This document shows positions 17,053 to 24,535 of a stretch of 64,000 bases of DNA, one piece after another. The notes under the pieces were generated by a model, which worked only from the letters and a program-made list of their open reading frames with translations, did no database searches and was not told the origin of the DNA. Position numbers and translations under genes: made by a program. The DNA is from Erythrobacter sp. GTDB taxonomy: Bacteria > Pseudomonadota > Alphaproteobacteria > Sphingomonadales > Sphingomonadaceae. The stretch's first letter is position 1, and every line of letters begins with the position of its first letter. Where the stretch lies: assembly GCA_023653115.1 (NCBI GenBank), contig JAMNXO010000002.1, positions 186,001 through 250,000 on the forward strand. The letters are read 5' to 3'.

Positions 17053-18275
17053 GCCGCGCGCTCGAACACCGCCGCGATGCCCTGACCGCCGCCGATGCAC
17101 ATCGTCTCGAGCCCGTAGCGCACCCCGCGCCGGTGCATTTCATGCGCCATGTCGGCGAGGATACGCCCGCCGGTCGCGCCGATGGGATGGCCAAGGCTGA
17201 TGCCGGAGCCATTGACGTTGAGCATCTCGCGGCGGCTGTCGTCCTCGCTCCAGCCCCAGCCCTTGAGCACGGCGAGCACCTGCGGCGCGAAAGCCTCGTT
17301 GAGTTCGACGAGGCCGATATCGTCCCAGCTATACCCGCGCCGGGCGAACAGGCGCTCTACAGCAGGCACCGGACCGATGCCCATGCGCGACGGATCGCAG
17401 CCCGCCGCGGCCCAGCCGCCGAACCACAGCATCGGGGTGAGGCCGAGTTCTTCCAGCTTGTCCTCCGCCACCACCAGACAGGCGGCGGCAGCATCATTCT
17501 GCTGGCTGGCGTTGCCCGCGGTGACGATCGCTTGCGGATCGCGCTTTCCGTCGATTGCGGCGAGTTTGCCGAGTGTCTCCATCGATGCGTCGGTGCGGTA
17601 GCCTTCATCGTGGTCGAACACCACCGGATCGCCCTTGCGCTGCGGGATAGCAACCGGCACCAATTGCGCGGCGAACTTGCCTTGCGCCCAGGCCTTCGCC
17701 GCATTCTGGTGCGAGCGCACCGCGAATTCATCTGCCGCCTCGCGCGTGATGCCGTAATCCTTGGCGAGGTTCTCGGCGGTCTCGATCATGCCGGTGATCA
17801 CCCCGAAGCGTTCGACCGGCTGGCTCATCACCCGCCCCCGGCTGAGGCGATCATGCAGCACCATATCGCCCATCCGCACGCCGCCGCGCGCGGCCAGCGT
17901 GTAGTGCTCGACATTGGACATCGATTCGACCCCGCCGGCGACCACGACATCGGCCATCCCGGTCTCGACCATCATCGCCGCCGTTGCCACCGCCTGCACG
18001 CCCGATCCGCAGCGGCGATCAAGCTGGAAGCCGGGAACTTCAATCGGCAGGCCTGCCGCAAGCCAGCTCCAGTGGCCGATCGCGGGCGCTTCGCCATTGC
18101 CGTAGCCCTGGCTGAACACCACGTCGTCCACGCGCGCCGGATCAATCCCGCTGCGCTCCATCAGCGCCTTGAGGATCACCGCGCCCAATTGGCCCGCGTT
18201 GAGCCCCGAAAGCCCGCCGAGGAACTTGCCCACCGGCGTGCGCAAGGGGGTGCAGATAGCGGCGCGTCTGGTCAT
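17049..18275 (-). CDS. Acetyl-CoA C-acyltransferase (thiolase), CoA operon
   Basis: The 408-aa thiolase has its acyl-enzyme cysteine Cys89 in LDRRCGSGVQA, the histidine motif GHPIGATGGR and the C-terminal CIGGGQGIA. It overlaps its neighbours on both sides by 4 nt (ATGA with the CoA-transferase stop at 18272-18275, GTGA with the hydratase start), so the three genes are translated as a unit. It should thiolytically cleave a 3-ketoacyl-CoA formed by the operon's other enzymes. It differs in sequence from the thiolase at 3525-4706 and is not a recent duplicate of it. Confidence 0.9.
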   Translation of the reverse strand: MTRRAAICTPLRTPVGKFLGGLSGLNAGQLGAVILKALMERSGIDPARVDDVVFSQGYGNGEAPAIGHWSWLAAGLPIEVPGFQLDRRCGSGVQAVATAAMMVETGMADVVVAGGVESMSNVEHYTLAARGGVRMGDMVLHDRLSRGRVMSQPVERFGVITGMIETAENLAKDYGITREAADEFAVRSHQNAAKAWAQGKFAAQLVPVAIPQRKGDPVVFDHDEGYRTDASMETLGKLAAIDGKRDPQAIVTAGNASQQNDAAAACLVVAEDKLEELGLTPMLWFGGWAAAGCDPSRMGIGPVPAVERLFARRGYSWDDIGLVELNEAFAPQVLAVLKGWGWSEDDSRREMLNVNGSGISLGHPIGATGGRILADMAHEMHRRGVRYGLETMCIGGGQGIAAVFERAA

Positions 18276-19516
18276 GTCCTGTCCCTGTTTCGATTAGCGT
18301 CACTCAATGCCACGGTGCCCGCATCGACCAACCGGCCGATTTCGCCTGACGACAGGCCGAGCCGCTCCGCGAGCACTTCCTCGGAATGTTCACCCAGAAA
18401 AGGCGCAGGCCGGGGATCGCCCGCTTCGCGCCCCGGCAGGTTGGCAAAGCTGCGGGTGGCGGGATAGGCGAAGCCCGAAGGGTTGGCAGGCGAGGGGCCG
18501 AACAGTGGATTATCCGCCACCAGCACCGGATCATTGGCGGCCTCGTGCGCGGTGCGATAGCGTTCGAAGGTGCAGCCCTCGGCGGCCATGCGCGCGGCGA
18601 GGGTGTCGTAATCGAGCGTATCGGCCGCCTGCTGGAACAGCGCAAACAGGCGGGCGCGGTGCCGGAAGCGGGGGGTGTCCCCATCGGCAAAGCGCACGCC
18701 GAGTTCGGCTTCCAGAGCGGCCATGCCCTCGCCCACCCCGAAGGCTTTGACCAGCCCGCTCCACTGCTTGGGCGTGAGCGCGGCGACCATGAAGCGCGCG
18801 CCGTCACGGCTGCGGAAATCGCGCCCGAACGCGCCCCAGATCGCATTGCCGAGCCGCTCGCGGTCTGCCCCGCGATAGAGCATCTCCGCCATCGTCCCCG
18901 AGTTGGCGAGCGTGCCGATGGCGACATCGCCCAGCGGCACGCGCACCTCGCTGCCCTCGCCCGTGCGGCCCCGGTGATGGAGCGCGGCGAGCATCGCAAA
19001 GGCGCTGTAGGCTCCTGTGATGAAGTCCCATGCGGGCAGCACCTGATTGACCGGCGGCGCTGTCGCCGGGTCCCAATCCTCCGGCCCGCACATCAGCGGA
19101 TAGCCGGCCGCCGCGTTGACGGTGAAGTCCATCGCCTGGCGCCCATCGTGCCAGCCCATGATCCGCAAGGAGATCATGTCCGCGCGCTTGGCCGCCATGG
19201 CGGCATGGCTGAGAAAGCTTGCCTCGGGCAGGTTGGTGATGAGCTGGCCCGTTTTTGCCGCGAGCTCGGCGCACAATTCGCGCCCCTCTCCCGATTGCAG
19301 ATCGAGCGCGACCGATTTCTTGGCGCGGTTGAGGTTCTCCCACGAGAGCGAGCGGCCCTCGGCGTTGAGCATATAGCGGTTGTAATCGAGCCCGCCCGCC
19401 TTGTGATCGACGCGGATGACCTCCGCCCCCATCTGCGCGCAATACAGCCCGGCAGTGGGCGAGGCGACGAAGCTGGAAACTTCGATGATGCTCAGGTCAT
19501 TAAGGAGGTTGTACAT
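18272..19516 (-). CDS. Class III (CaiB/BaiF) CoA-transferase
   Basis: The 414-aa product is a family III CoA-transferase. The N-terminus DLSIIEVSSFVASPTAGLYC and the segment following it (GAEVIRVDHKAGG) match the family's nucleotide-fold start, and the aspartate acyl-carrier is expected in the central region near GAYSAFAMLAALHHRGRTGEG. It moves CoA from a donor thioester to a free acid, activating the substrate. The ATG at 19514-19516 lies 35 nt downstream (leftward) of a structured repeat element at 19551-19656 that separates it from the upstream acyl-CoA dehydrogenase. In this operon it is the likely substrate-activating step. Confidence 0.88.
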   Translation of the reverse strand: MYNLLNDLSIIEVSSFVASPTAGLYCAQMGAEVIRVDHKAGGLDYNRYMLNAEGRSLSWENLNRAKKSVALDLQSGEGRELCAELAAKTGQLITNLPEASFLSHAAMAAKRADMISLRIMGWHDGRQAMDFTVNAAAGYPLMCGPEDWDPATAPPVNQVLPAWDFITGAYSAFAMLAALHHRGRTGEGSEVRVPLGDVAIGTLANSGTMAEMLYRGADRERLGNAIWGAFGRDFRSRDGARFMVAALTPKQWSGLVKAFGVGEGMAALEAELGVRFADGDTPRFRHRARLFALFQQAADTLDYDTLAARMAAEGCTFERYRTAHEAANDPVLVADNPLFGPSPANPSGFAYPATRSFANLPGREAGDPRPAPFLGEHSEEVLAERLGLSSGEIGRLVDAGTVALSDANRNRDRT

Positions 19517-19550
19517 CTGATCGGAAACCTATCGTGCTTGCCGCTGGGAA

Positions 19551-19656
19551 CGGCTCGTTTGCGAGCCGCAAGGGCGCCAGAGTGCTCCGGCGCCCGCCCG
19601 CAGCGATGCGACCTTCAGGTCGCATGAGCGAGGATTTCGCACGCCGAAGGGCGTGC
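19551..19656 (-). repeat. Four-hairpin intergenic element, copy A
   Basis: Read on the - strand: hairpin I 19656-19639 (7-bp stem GCACGCC), linker GAAATCCTCGCTC, hairpin II 19625-19606 (8-bp ATGCGACC), linker of GCTGCGGGC type, hairpin III 19595-19572 (7-bp GGGCGCC), CTTG-type linker, hairpin IV 19568-19551 (7-bp CGGCTCG, loop 4). It starts 6 nt after the acyl-CoA dehydrogenase stop and ends 34 nt before the CoA-transferase start, so it lies inside an operon. The linkers recur in copies B, C and D while the stems differ. Confidence 0.85.
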
Positions 19657-19662
19657 GGAAAA

Positions 19663-20862
19663 TCAAGAATCCCTCCATTCGCGCAGCATGTGCTTGGCGA
19701 TCTGGAGCTGGAGGATCTGCGTGGTGCCTTCGTAAATGCGGTAGATGCGCGCATCGCGGAAGAAGCGTTCGGCGTCGTATTCGGCCAGATACCCGGCTCC
19801 GCCATAGATCTGCACCACGCGGTCAACCACGCGGCCGCACATCTCGCTGGCGAACACCTTGAAGGCGGCGGCTTTGACGAGGATGTTCTCGCCGGCATCG
19901 GCCCGCGCGGTGACATCGCGCATCATGCTTTCGGCCGCGTAGATCTCGATCTCGCTATCCGCGAGCATTTGCTGGATCAGCTGGAAATTGGCGATCGGCT
20001 CGCCAAACGCCTTGCGTTCATTGGCGTAGCGCAGCGCGGAATCGAGCGCACGGCGGGCATATCCGGTCGCCGCCGCGCCGACCGAGATGCGGCCATTGTC
20101 GAGGCTCTTCATCGCGAACACGAAGCCCTTGCCGGTTTCCCCGCCGAGCAGCGCATCACCTGGCACGCGCACATCATCGAGCATGATATCCGAGATATGC
20201 GAGCCGCTTTGGCCCATCTTCTTGTCCGGGCTGCCGGTTGAAACGCCCGGCGCGTTCATCGGCACGAGGAAGGCGGAAACGTGGGCGTTCTTGGGCAGCG
20301 CTTCCTTGCTGGTGCGGGCCATGATCAGCGCGACATCGGCGTGGGGGGCGTTGGTGATGTAGCGCTTGGTGCCGTTAAGGATCCAGCCATTGCCGTCGGG
20401 ATCAGGCACGGCGGTGGTCTGAAGTCCGGCCGAATCGCTCCCCGAGCCCGGCTCGGTCAGGCCGAAACAGGCGATCTTGCCTTCTGCGAGCTTGGGGAAC
20501 CACTCGGCGCGCTGGGCCTCGGTGGCGCCGTTCTTGAGCGCGCTGGCAAACATCCCGACATTGATCGAGAAGATCGAGCGATAGGCGGGCGCGGCGTAGC
20601 TCATGATGTTCACCACGCGGGCATATTGCGTCATGTTGAGCCCCGCGCCGCCATATTCCTGCGGCACCGAAAGGCCGAACAGCCCCATGTCGCGCATCTC
20701 GGCGAGGATTTCGGCCGGCACGCGGTCCTCGGCGATCACCTGCGGTTCGGCCGGGATCAGACGCTCGCGCACATAGCGCTGGAGCTGCTCGGCGAACTGC
20801 TCGAAAATGTCCTCGTCCATGCCCGGGTTGCGGGCGGGGGCAATCGCGGATGCGGCATTCAT
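19663..20862 (-). CDS. Acyl-CoA dehydrogenase
   Basis: The 399-aa FAD enzyme has the usual acyl-CoA dehydrogenase layout: all-alpha N-terminal domain, beta domain with CFGLTEPGSGSDSAG and YITNAPHADV, then the C-terminal helical domain with GRISVGAAATGYARRALD and IYEGTTQILQLQIAKHML. It oxidises an acyl-CoA to trans-2-enoyl-CoA, passing electrons to ETF. The ATG at 20860-20862 is preceded by AAGGA. It is the first gene of the leftward CoA operon. The glutamate in IYEGT-type sequence suits the isovaleryl/short-branched group, but base placement needs a structure-based alignment. Confidence 0.9.
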   Translation of the reverse strand: MNAASAIAPARNPGMDEDIFEQFAEQLQRYVRERLIPAEPQVIAEDRVPAEILAEMRDMGLFGLSVPQEYGGAGLNMTQYARVVNIMSYAAPAYRSIFSINVGMFASALKNGATEAQRAEWFPKLAEGKIACFGLTEPGSGSDSAGLQTTAVPDPDGNGWILNGTKRYITNAPHADVALIMARTSKEALPKNAHVSAFLVPMNAPGVSTGSPDKKMGQSGSHISDIMLDDVRVPGDALLGGETGKGFVFAMKSLDNGRISVGAAATGYARRALDSALRYANERKAFGEPIANFQLIQQMLADSEIEIYAAESMMRDVTARADAGENILVKAAAFKVFASEMCGRVVDRVVQIYGGAGYLAEYDAERFFRDARIYRIYEGTTQILQLQIAKHMLREWRDS

Positions 20863-20933
20863 GGTGGTCGTGGTCCTTGGCGGGCGGCTCTGCACGGTGG
20901 GCAGAGCGCGGGTCTTCACGGGGTCGGGCGCGG

Positions 20934-21167
20934 TTACTGGCGAGCCGGGCGCGCACTGTCGCCTGTCATTTCGGCAGAGGCCGCGCTGCTCGGGGGGGCT
21001 TCAGGAGGCAGCGCTTCGGGCGGCAGCTGGCGCTCGTCGAGCATCTCTGCCGCCTCCTCGAGCGCCTTGGCCTCGCCCGCGCTCACCCCGCCCGGCGCAT
21101 CGGCCCCGCCGCTATCGCAAGCAGCAAGGAGCGCGGCGAGCGCGGCAAGCAGCGGCAGGCGCGGCAC
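20934..21167 (-). CDS. Small Pro/Ala/Glu-rich lipoprotein
   Basis: A 77-aa product with a lipoprotein signal peptide: ALAALLAACDSG places the modified cysteine at about residue 17. The mature part is short, acidic and low in complexity (EALPPEAPPSS). The start is a GTG at 21165-21167, 11 nt after the stop of the neighbouring lipoprotein gene at 21179. No family recognised. Similar secretion signals and composition suggest it and its neighbour work, or arose, together. Confidence 0.6.
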   Translation of the reverse strand: MPRLPLLAALAALLAACDSGGADAPGGVSAGEAKALEEAAEMLDERQLPPEALPPEAPPSSAASAEMTGDSARPARQ

Positions 21168-21178
21168 GGGTGCTGCGC

Positions 21179-21466
21179 CTATTCGCTCGGCGGTTCGGCA
21201 GCGGCGGCCGCTTCTTCAGCGACATCGGCAGCGGCATCGGCGGCCTCTTCGGCGGTTGCTTCGGCAGCCGCTTCGGTTTCCGGCGCATCGGTGGCGGTGG
21301 CGTCAGGATCGGCGGCGGGGGCTTCGTTGACCGCGGCCAGCGCCTGATCGGCGGGCATTTCGACCGTATCGGCGCTCGCTTCGGTCGAGGCGTCATCGGC
21401 GCTGCCGCAGGCGGCCAGCAGCAGCATGGCAGGCACAAGCGCGGCGATCGCGGGGCGGGTGTTCAT
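21179..21466 (-). CDS. Small acidic Ala/Glu-rich lipoprotein
   Basis: A 95-aa protein with lipobox LLLAACGS (cysteine at about residue 20) and a mature region made almost only of Ala, Glu, Asp, Thr and Pro, so probably disordered. The ATG at 21464-21466 has a good AGGAGAGACC site upstream. It is first of two lipoprotein genes read leftward. The function is not recognisable. The low-complexity sequence makes homology searches unreliable. Confidence 0.65.
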   Translation of the reverse strand: MNTRPAIAALVPAMLLLAACGSADDASTEASADTVEMPADQALAAVNEAPAADPDATATDAPETEAAAEATAEEAADAAADVAEEAAAAAEPPSE

Positions 21467-21606
21467 GGTGGTCTCTCCTGTCGGGCCGCGGCATTGTCCG
21501 CCAGCCTTGCGCCGAAGGGTTTAGCCAAGCCTTGGCCCATACGCCAAGCGGCAATTGGGCACGGCGCCAAATGGTGCCTTAACGATTGCGTGCTAACCCG
21601 CTTCCC

Positions 21607-22548
21607 ATGACCCGAAGGTTTGCCATCCTCGCCGCCATTGCCCTGCCCGCCGCCGCCGTGCTGGCGCAGGGCACAGCGCCCAAAGCCTTCACCGTGGTGG
21701 AAAGCGGAGCGAGCTTTGCCAGCCTGCAGGACGCGGTGAACGCGGTCGGCAACACCCGCGCCACGATCCGCATTGCGCCCGGCACCTATCGCCAATGCGC
21801 GGTGCAGCAGGCCGGCGTGATCATCTACGAAGCCGCCGAGCCCGGCAGCGTCACGCTCGCGGGGAGAGCCTGCGAGGGCAAGGCGGCGCTGGTTCTGCGC
21901 GGCACCGGCGCGGAGATCCGCGGGCTCACCTTCACCGGCATCACCGTGCCCGACGGCAATGGCGCAGGCATCCGGCTGGAGCAGGGCGCGCTCAACGTCG
22001 CCCACACCCGGTTCGAAAACAGCCAGCAGGGCATCCTGACCGCTGATGACCCTGCCAGCCGTATCTATATCACCCGCTCGACCTTCAGCGGGCTTGGCAC
22101 CTGCGAGAACTCGGCGGGCTGCGCCCATTCGCTCTATGTCGGCAATTACGGCGCGCTCACCGTGCGCGAGAGCCGGTTCGAGCGCGGCAATGGCGGCCAT
22201 TACCTGAAGGCCCGCGCGGCCGAGGCGGTGATCGAAGGCAACAGCTTCGACGATGCGAACGGGCGCACCACCAATTACATGATCGACCTGCCCGCAGGCA
22301 GCCGCGGCCGGATTGCGAACAACTGGTTCGTGCAGGGGCGCGACAAGGAGAATTACTCGGCCTTCATCGCGCTCGGTGCCGAGGAAGTGCTGCACGCGTC
22401 GGACGGGCTGGAAGTGGCCAACAACGAAGCCCGCTTCGTCCCCGGCCTGTCGCGCACCAGCGTGTTCCTGGCCGACTGGACTGGCTCGAAGATCATCATG
22501 CAGGGCAACAAGCTGGCCGCCGGGCTGAAGCAGTACGAGGTGCGCTAA
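21607..22548 (+). CDS. Secreted right-handed parallel beta-helix protein
   Basis: The 313-aa protein has a Sec signal peptide (residues 1-20, ending AAAVLAQG) and then repeated beta-helix turns: GAEIRGLTFTG, GALNVAHTRFEN, SRIYITRSTFSG, GALTVRESRFERG, AEAVIEGNSFDD and RGRIANNWFVQG, each ending in a short strand of the pectate-lyase-like type. A cysteine pair lies in the central loop (TCENSAGCAH). Such proteins often bind or cleave polysaccharides in the periplasm or outside the cell. Catalytic residues of known lyases are not evident, so no enzyme name is justified. The stop overlaps the convergent ribA stop. Confidence 0.75.
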   Translation: MTRRFAILAAIALPAAAVLAQGTAPKAFTVVESGASFASLQDAVNAVGNTRATIRIAPGTYRQCAVQQAGVIIYEAAEPGSVTLAGRACEGKAALVLRGTGAEIRGLTFTGITVPDGNGAGIRLEQGALNVAHTRFENSQQGILTADDPASRIYITRSTFSGLGTCENSAGCAHSLYVGNYGALTVRESRFERGNGGHYLKARAAEAVIEGNSFDDANGRTTNYMIDLPAGSRGRIANNWFVQGRDKENYSAFIALGAEEVLHASDGLEVANNEARFVPGLSRTSVFLADWTGSKIIMQGNKLAAGLKQYEVR

Positions 22549-23573
22549 ACCAGCAAATGCCCCGAGCGGTCGCGCTTGGTCGCGAGATAGCGGGCGTTGT
22601 GCGGGTTTTCGGGGAGCTGGTGGGGCACCCGTTCGCTGACCGTGATGCCCGCCGCCGATAGCGCTGCGACCTTGGCCGGGTTGTTGGTCAGCAGGCGGAT
22701 TTGCCCTGCGCCCAGCAGTTCGAGCATCCGCGCCGCCACCGGAAAATCGCGGGCCTCGTCAGGCAGGCCCAAGCGCTGGTTGGCCTCGACCGTATCGAAC
22801 CCCTGATCCTGCAAGCGATAGGCGCGCAGCTTGTTGACGAGGCCGATCCCGCGCCCCTCCTGCCGCATATAGAGCAATACGCCCCAGCCGCCGGACTCGG
22901 CCGCCTCGTGCGCCATGGCGTGGAGCGCGGCGTCCAGTTGCGGGCCGCAATCGCATTTGAGGCTGCCGAGGATGTCCCCCGTCAGACACTCGGAATGGAG
23001 CCGGACGAGCGGTTGGCGGTCGCCCGATTGGGTGCCGATGATCAGCGCCACGTGCTCGCGCAGGTCAGCCGACGAGCGGAAGGCGACAATCTCCGCGTCC
23101 TCTGCGGCGGAAACCGGCAGGCGCGCGCGGGTGATGATGCGCAAGGCGCCCGCGTCAGCATAGGCAGCCAGATCGTTTGCCGCGACCGGCACCGCCTCGC
23201 CCGCCCCTTCGGGATCGACCAGAAACGCGGGCAGGATCCCGGCAATTCGCGCCAGTTCCAAGGCCGCTGCTGCGGTCTCGGCCCAATCGAGGCCCATCGC
23301 CTTGAACGGGCCTTTCAGCGGATTGCCGAGATCGAGCGCCGGATCGGCAATCGGCAGGGCATCGCGCAAGTTGAAATCCTCGCCGCCCGCGATCAGCACC
23401 GGGGCGTGCGGCACGGCAGCCTCGCGCTGGTTGGCAAGCTTCAGGGTGGCGGCGCGCGCGGCGGAAATCAGCATCCGCTGGGCGGTGGCCCCCTGTGCAA
23501 TTGCGGTCTCGACGGGAAGCAACACCGGCCCACCATCAAACGCCAGCGGCCAGCCGTGGCGCAATGCGTCCAC
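22545..23573 (-). CDS. ribA: GTP cyclohydrolase II
   Basis: The C-terminal roughly 200 residues are a GTP cyclohydrolase II domain: the zinc cysteines lie in HSECLTGDILGSLKCDCG and the catalytic arginine region is MRQEGRGIGL. It makes the first committed riboflavin intermediate from GTP. The N-terminal roughly 130 residues resemble a degenerate 3,4-dihydroxy-2-butanone-4-phosphate synthase domain, as is common in alphaproteobacterial RibA. The start is uncertain: the GTG at 23571-23573 gives 342 aa beginning at VDALRHGWPLAFDGG, 38 nt after the xthA stop. The frame is open further upstream only inside xthA. Confidence 0.85.
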   Translation of the reverse strand: MDALRHGWPLAFDGGPVLLPVETAIAQGATAQRMLISAARAATLKLANQREAAVPHAPVLIAGGEDFNLRDALPIADPALDLGNPLKGPFKAMGLDWAETAAAALELARIAGILPAFLVDPEGAGEAVPVAANDLAAYADAGALRIITRARLPVSAAEDAEIVAFRSSADLREHVALIIGTQSGDRQPLVRLHSECLTGDILGSLKCDCGPQLDAALHAMAHEAAESGGWGVLLYMRQEGRGIGLVNKLRAYRLQDQGFDTVEANQRLGLPDEARDFPVAARMLELLGAGQIRLLTNNPAKVAALSAAGITVSERVPHQLPENPHNARYLATKRDRSGHLLV

Positions 23574-23611
23574 CGCCTGCGCGGCGCGGCGTGCGGGGGA
23601 TGGCGCGCCGC

Positions 23612-24400
23612 TCAGAGATCGAACTCCGTGATCAGCGGCACGTGATCGGACGGCTGCTCCCACGCCCGCGCGCCTTCGAGCACGCGGTGCGCGGTCGCCT
23701 GCTTCGCCAGCGCAGGCGAGGCCCACATATGATCGAGCCGGCGGCCCTTGTCGTTCTCCTGCCAGGCCGGATTGCGATAGCTCCACCAGGAGTAATAGCG
23801 CGCCGGGTGCGGGATATGCTGCCGCCCGAGATCGACCCATTCGTGCGCCTGTTGGAACTGGCCCAGCGTCTCGACCTCGATCGGCGTATGGCTGACGACC
23901 TTGAGCAGCTGCTTGTGGCTCCACACGTCGCTTTCCAGCGGGGCGATGTTGAAATCACCAACGATCAGCGTGGGCTTGTCGAGCGTCTCGGCCCACTGCG
24001 TCATCCGCGCGAGGAAATCGAGCTTCTGCCCGAATTTGGGGTTCACTTCGCGATCCGGCACGTCGCCGCCTGCGGGGACATAGACGTTCTCGACCACCAT
24101 ATCCTTGCCCAGCACCTCGACCCCGATGTGCCGCGCCTCGCCATTGTTCTGCCAATCATGGCGCGCGACTTCGCGGATCGGCACGCGGCTGACCGTGGCG
24201 ACCCCGTGATAGCCCTTCTGCCCGCTCACCGCCTGATGGGTGTAGCCCAGCGCCGCCAGCGCCTCGGCCGGGAACAGGTGGCTCTCGCACTTGATCTCCT
24301 GCAGGCACAGGATGTCGGGCGCGGCCTCGGTGAGCAGCTTTTCGATCAGGCCCACGCGCAGGCGGGCCGAGTTGATGTTCCAGGTGGCGACAGAGATCAT
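23612..24400 (-). CDS. xthA: Exodeoxyribonuclease III
   Basis: The 262-aa enzyme has the EEP nuclease motifs: WNINSARLR at the N-terminus, LQEIKCE with the metal-binding glutamate, GDFNIAPLESDVW, and the C-terminal RLDHMWAS and SDHVPLITEF with the catalytic Asp-His pair. It cleaves apurinic sites and removes 3' blocking groups in base excision repair. Length is normal. It precedes ribA in the leftward direction and is divergent from the alkaline phosphatase gene, sharing a 135-nt intergenic region that holds a Pho-box candidate and a short dispersed repeat. Confidence 0.93.
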   Translation of the reverse strand: MISVATWNINSARLRVGLIEKLLTEAAPDILCLQEIKCESHLFPAEALAALGYTHQAVSGQKGYHGVATVSRVPIREVARHDWQNNGEARHIGVEVLGKDMVVENVYVPAGGDVPDREVNPKFGQKLDFLARMTQWAETLDKPTLIVGDFNIAPLESDVWSHKQLLKVVSHTPIEVETLGQFQQAHEWVDLGRQHIPHPARYYSWWSYRNPAWQENDKGRRLDHMWASPALAKQATAHRVLEGARAWEQPSDHVPLITEFDL

Positions 24401-24435
24401 GGGGGCGGACTTAGGGGGGTGCGGGCCGAAAATCT

Positions 24436-24462
24436 ACCGTCCTCAAGTAGCGGAGCGGCAGG
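24436..24462 (+). repeat. Short dispersed repeat (CCTCAAGTAGCG type), copy 1
   Basis: A 27-nt sequence with core CCTCAAGTAGCGGAGCGG that recurs at 51477-51503 (same orientation) and 40281-40307 (inverted), about 23 of 27 bases being identical in each comparison. It lies between xthA and the alkaline phosphatase gene. Confidence 0.6.
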
Positions 24463-24474
24463 GCAGCAAAGACG

Positions 24475-24492
24475 CTTTCACTTTATTGTCGC
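24475..24492 (+). promoter_or_regulatory. Pho-box-like direct repeat upstream of alkaline phosphatase
   Basis: CTTTCAC (24475-24481), four bases, TTGTCGC (24486-24492): the 7-4-7 spacing of a PhoB half-site pair, with two and three mismatches to CTGTCAT. It ends 43 nt before the ATG. It is weak alone but supported by the better box at the same distance before pstS. Confidence 0.35.
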
Positions 24493-24535
24493 ATGGCCGC
24501 GCGATAGGGCGGGGCAACCTCACCGGAGCCCTACC

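Noticed and set aside
3525-18275. The two thiolase genes as a recent duplication
   Set aside because: Active-site contexts (DRQCSSG versus DRRCGSG), length and surrounding sequence differ; they belong to separate thiolase lineages.
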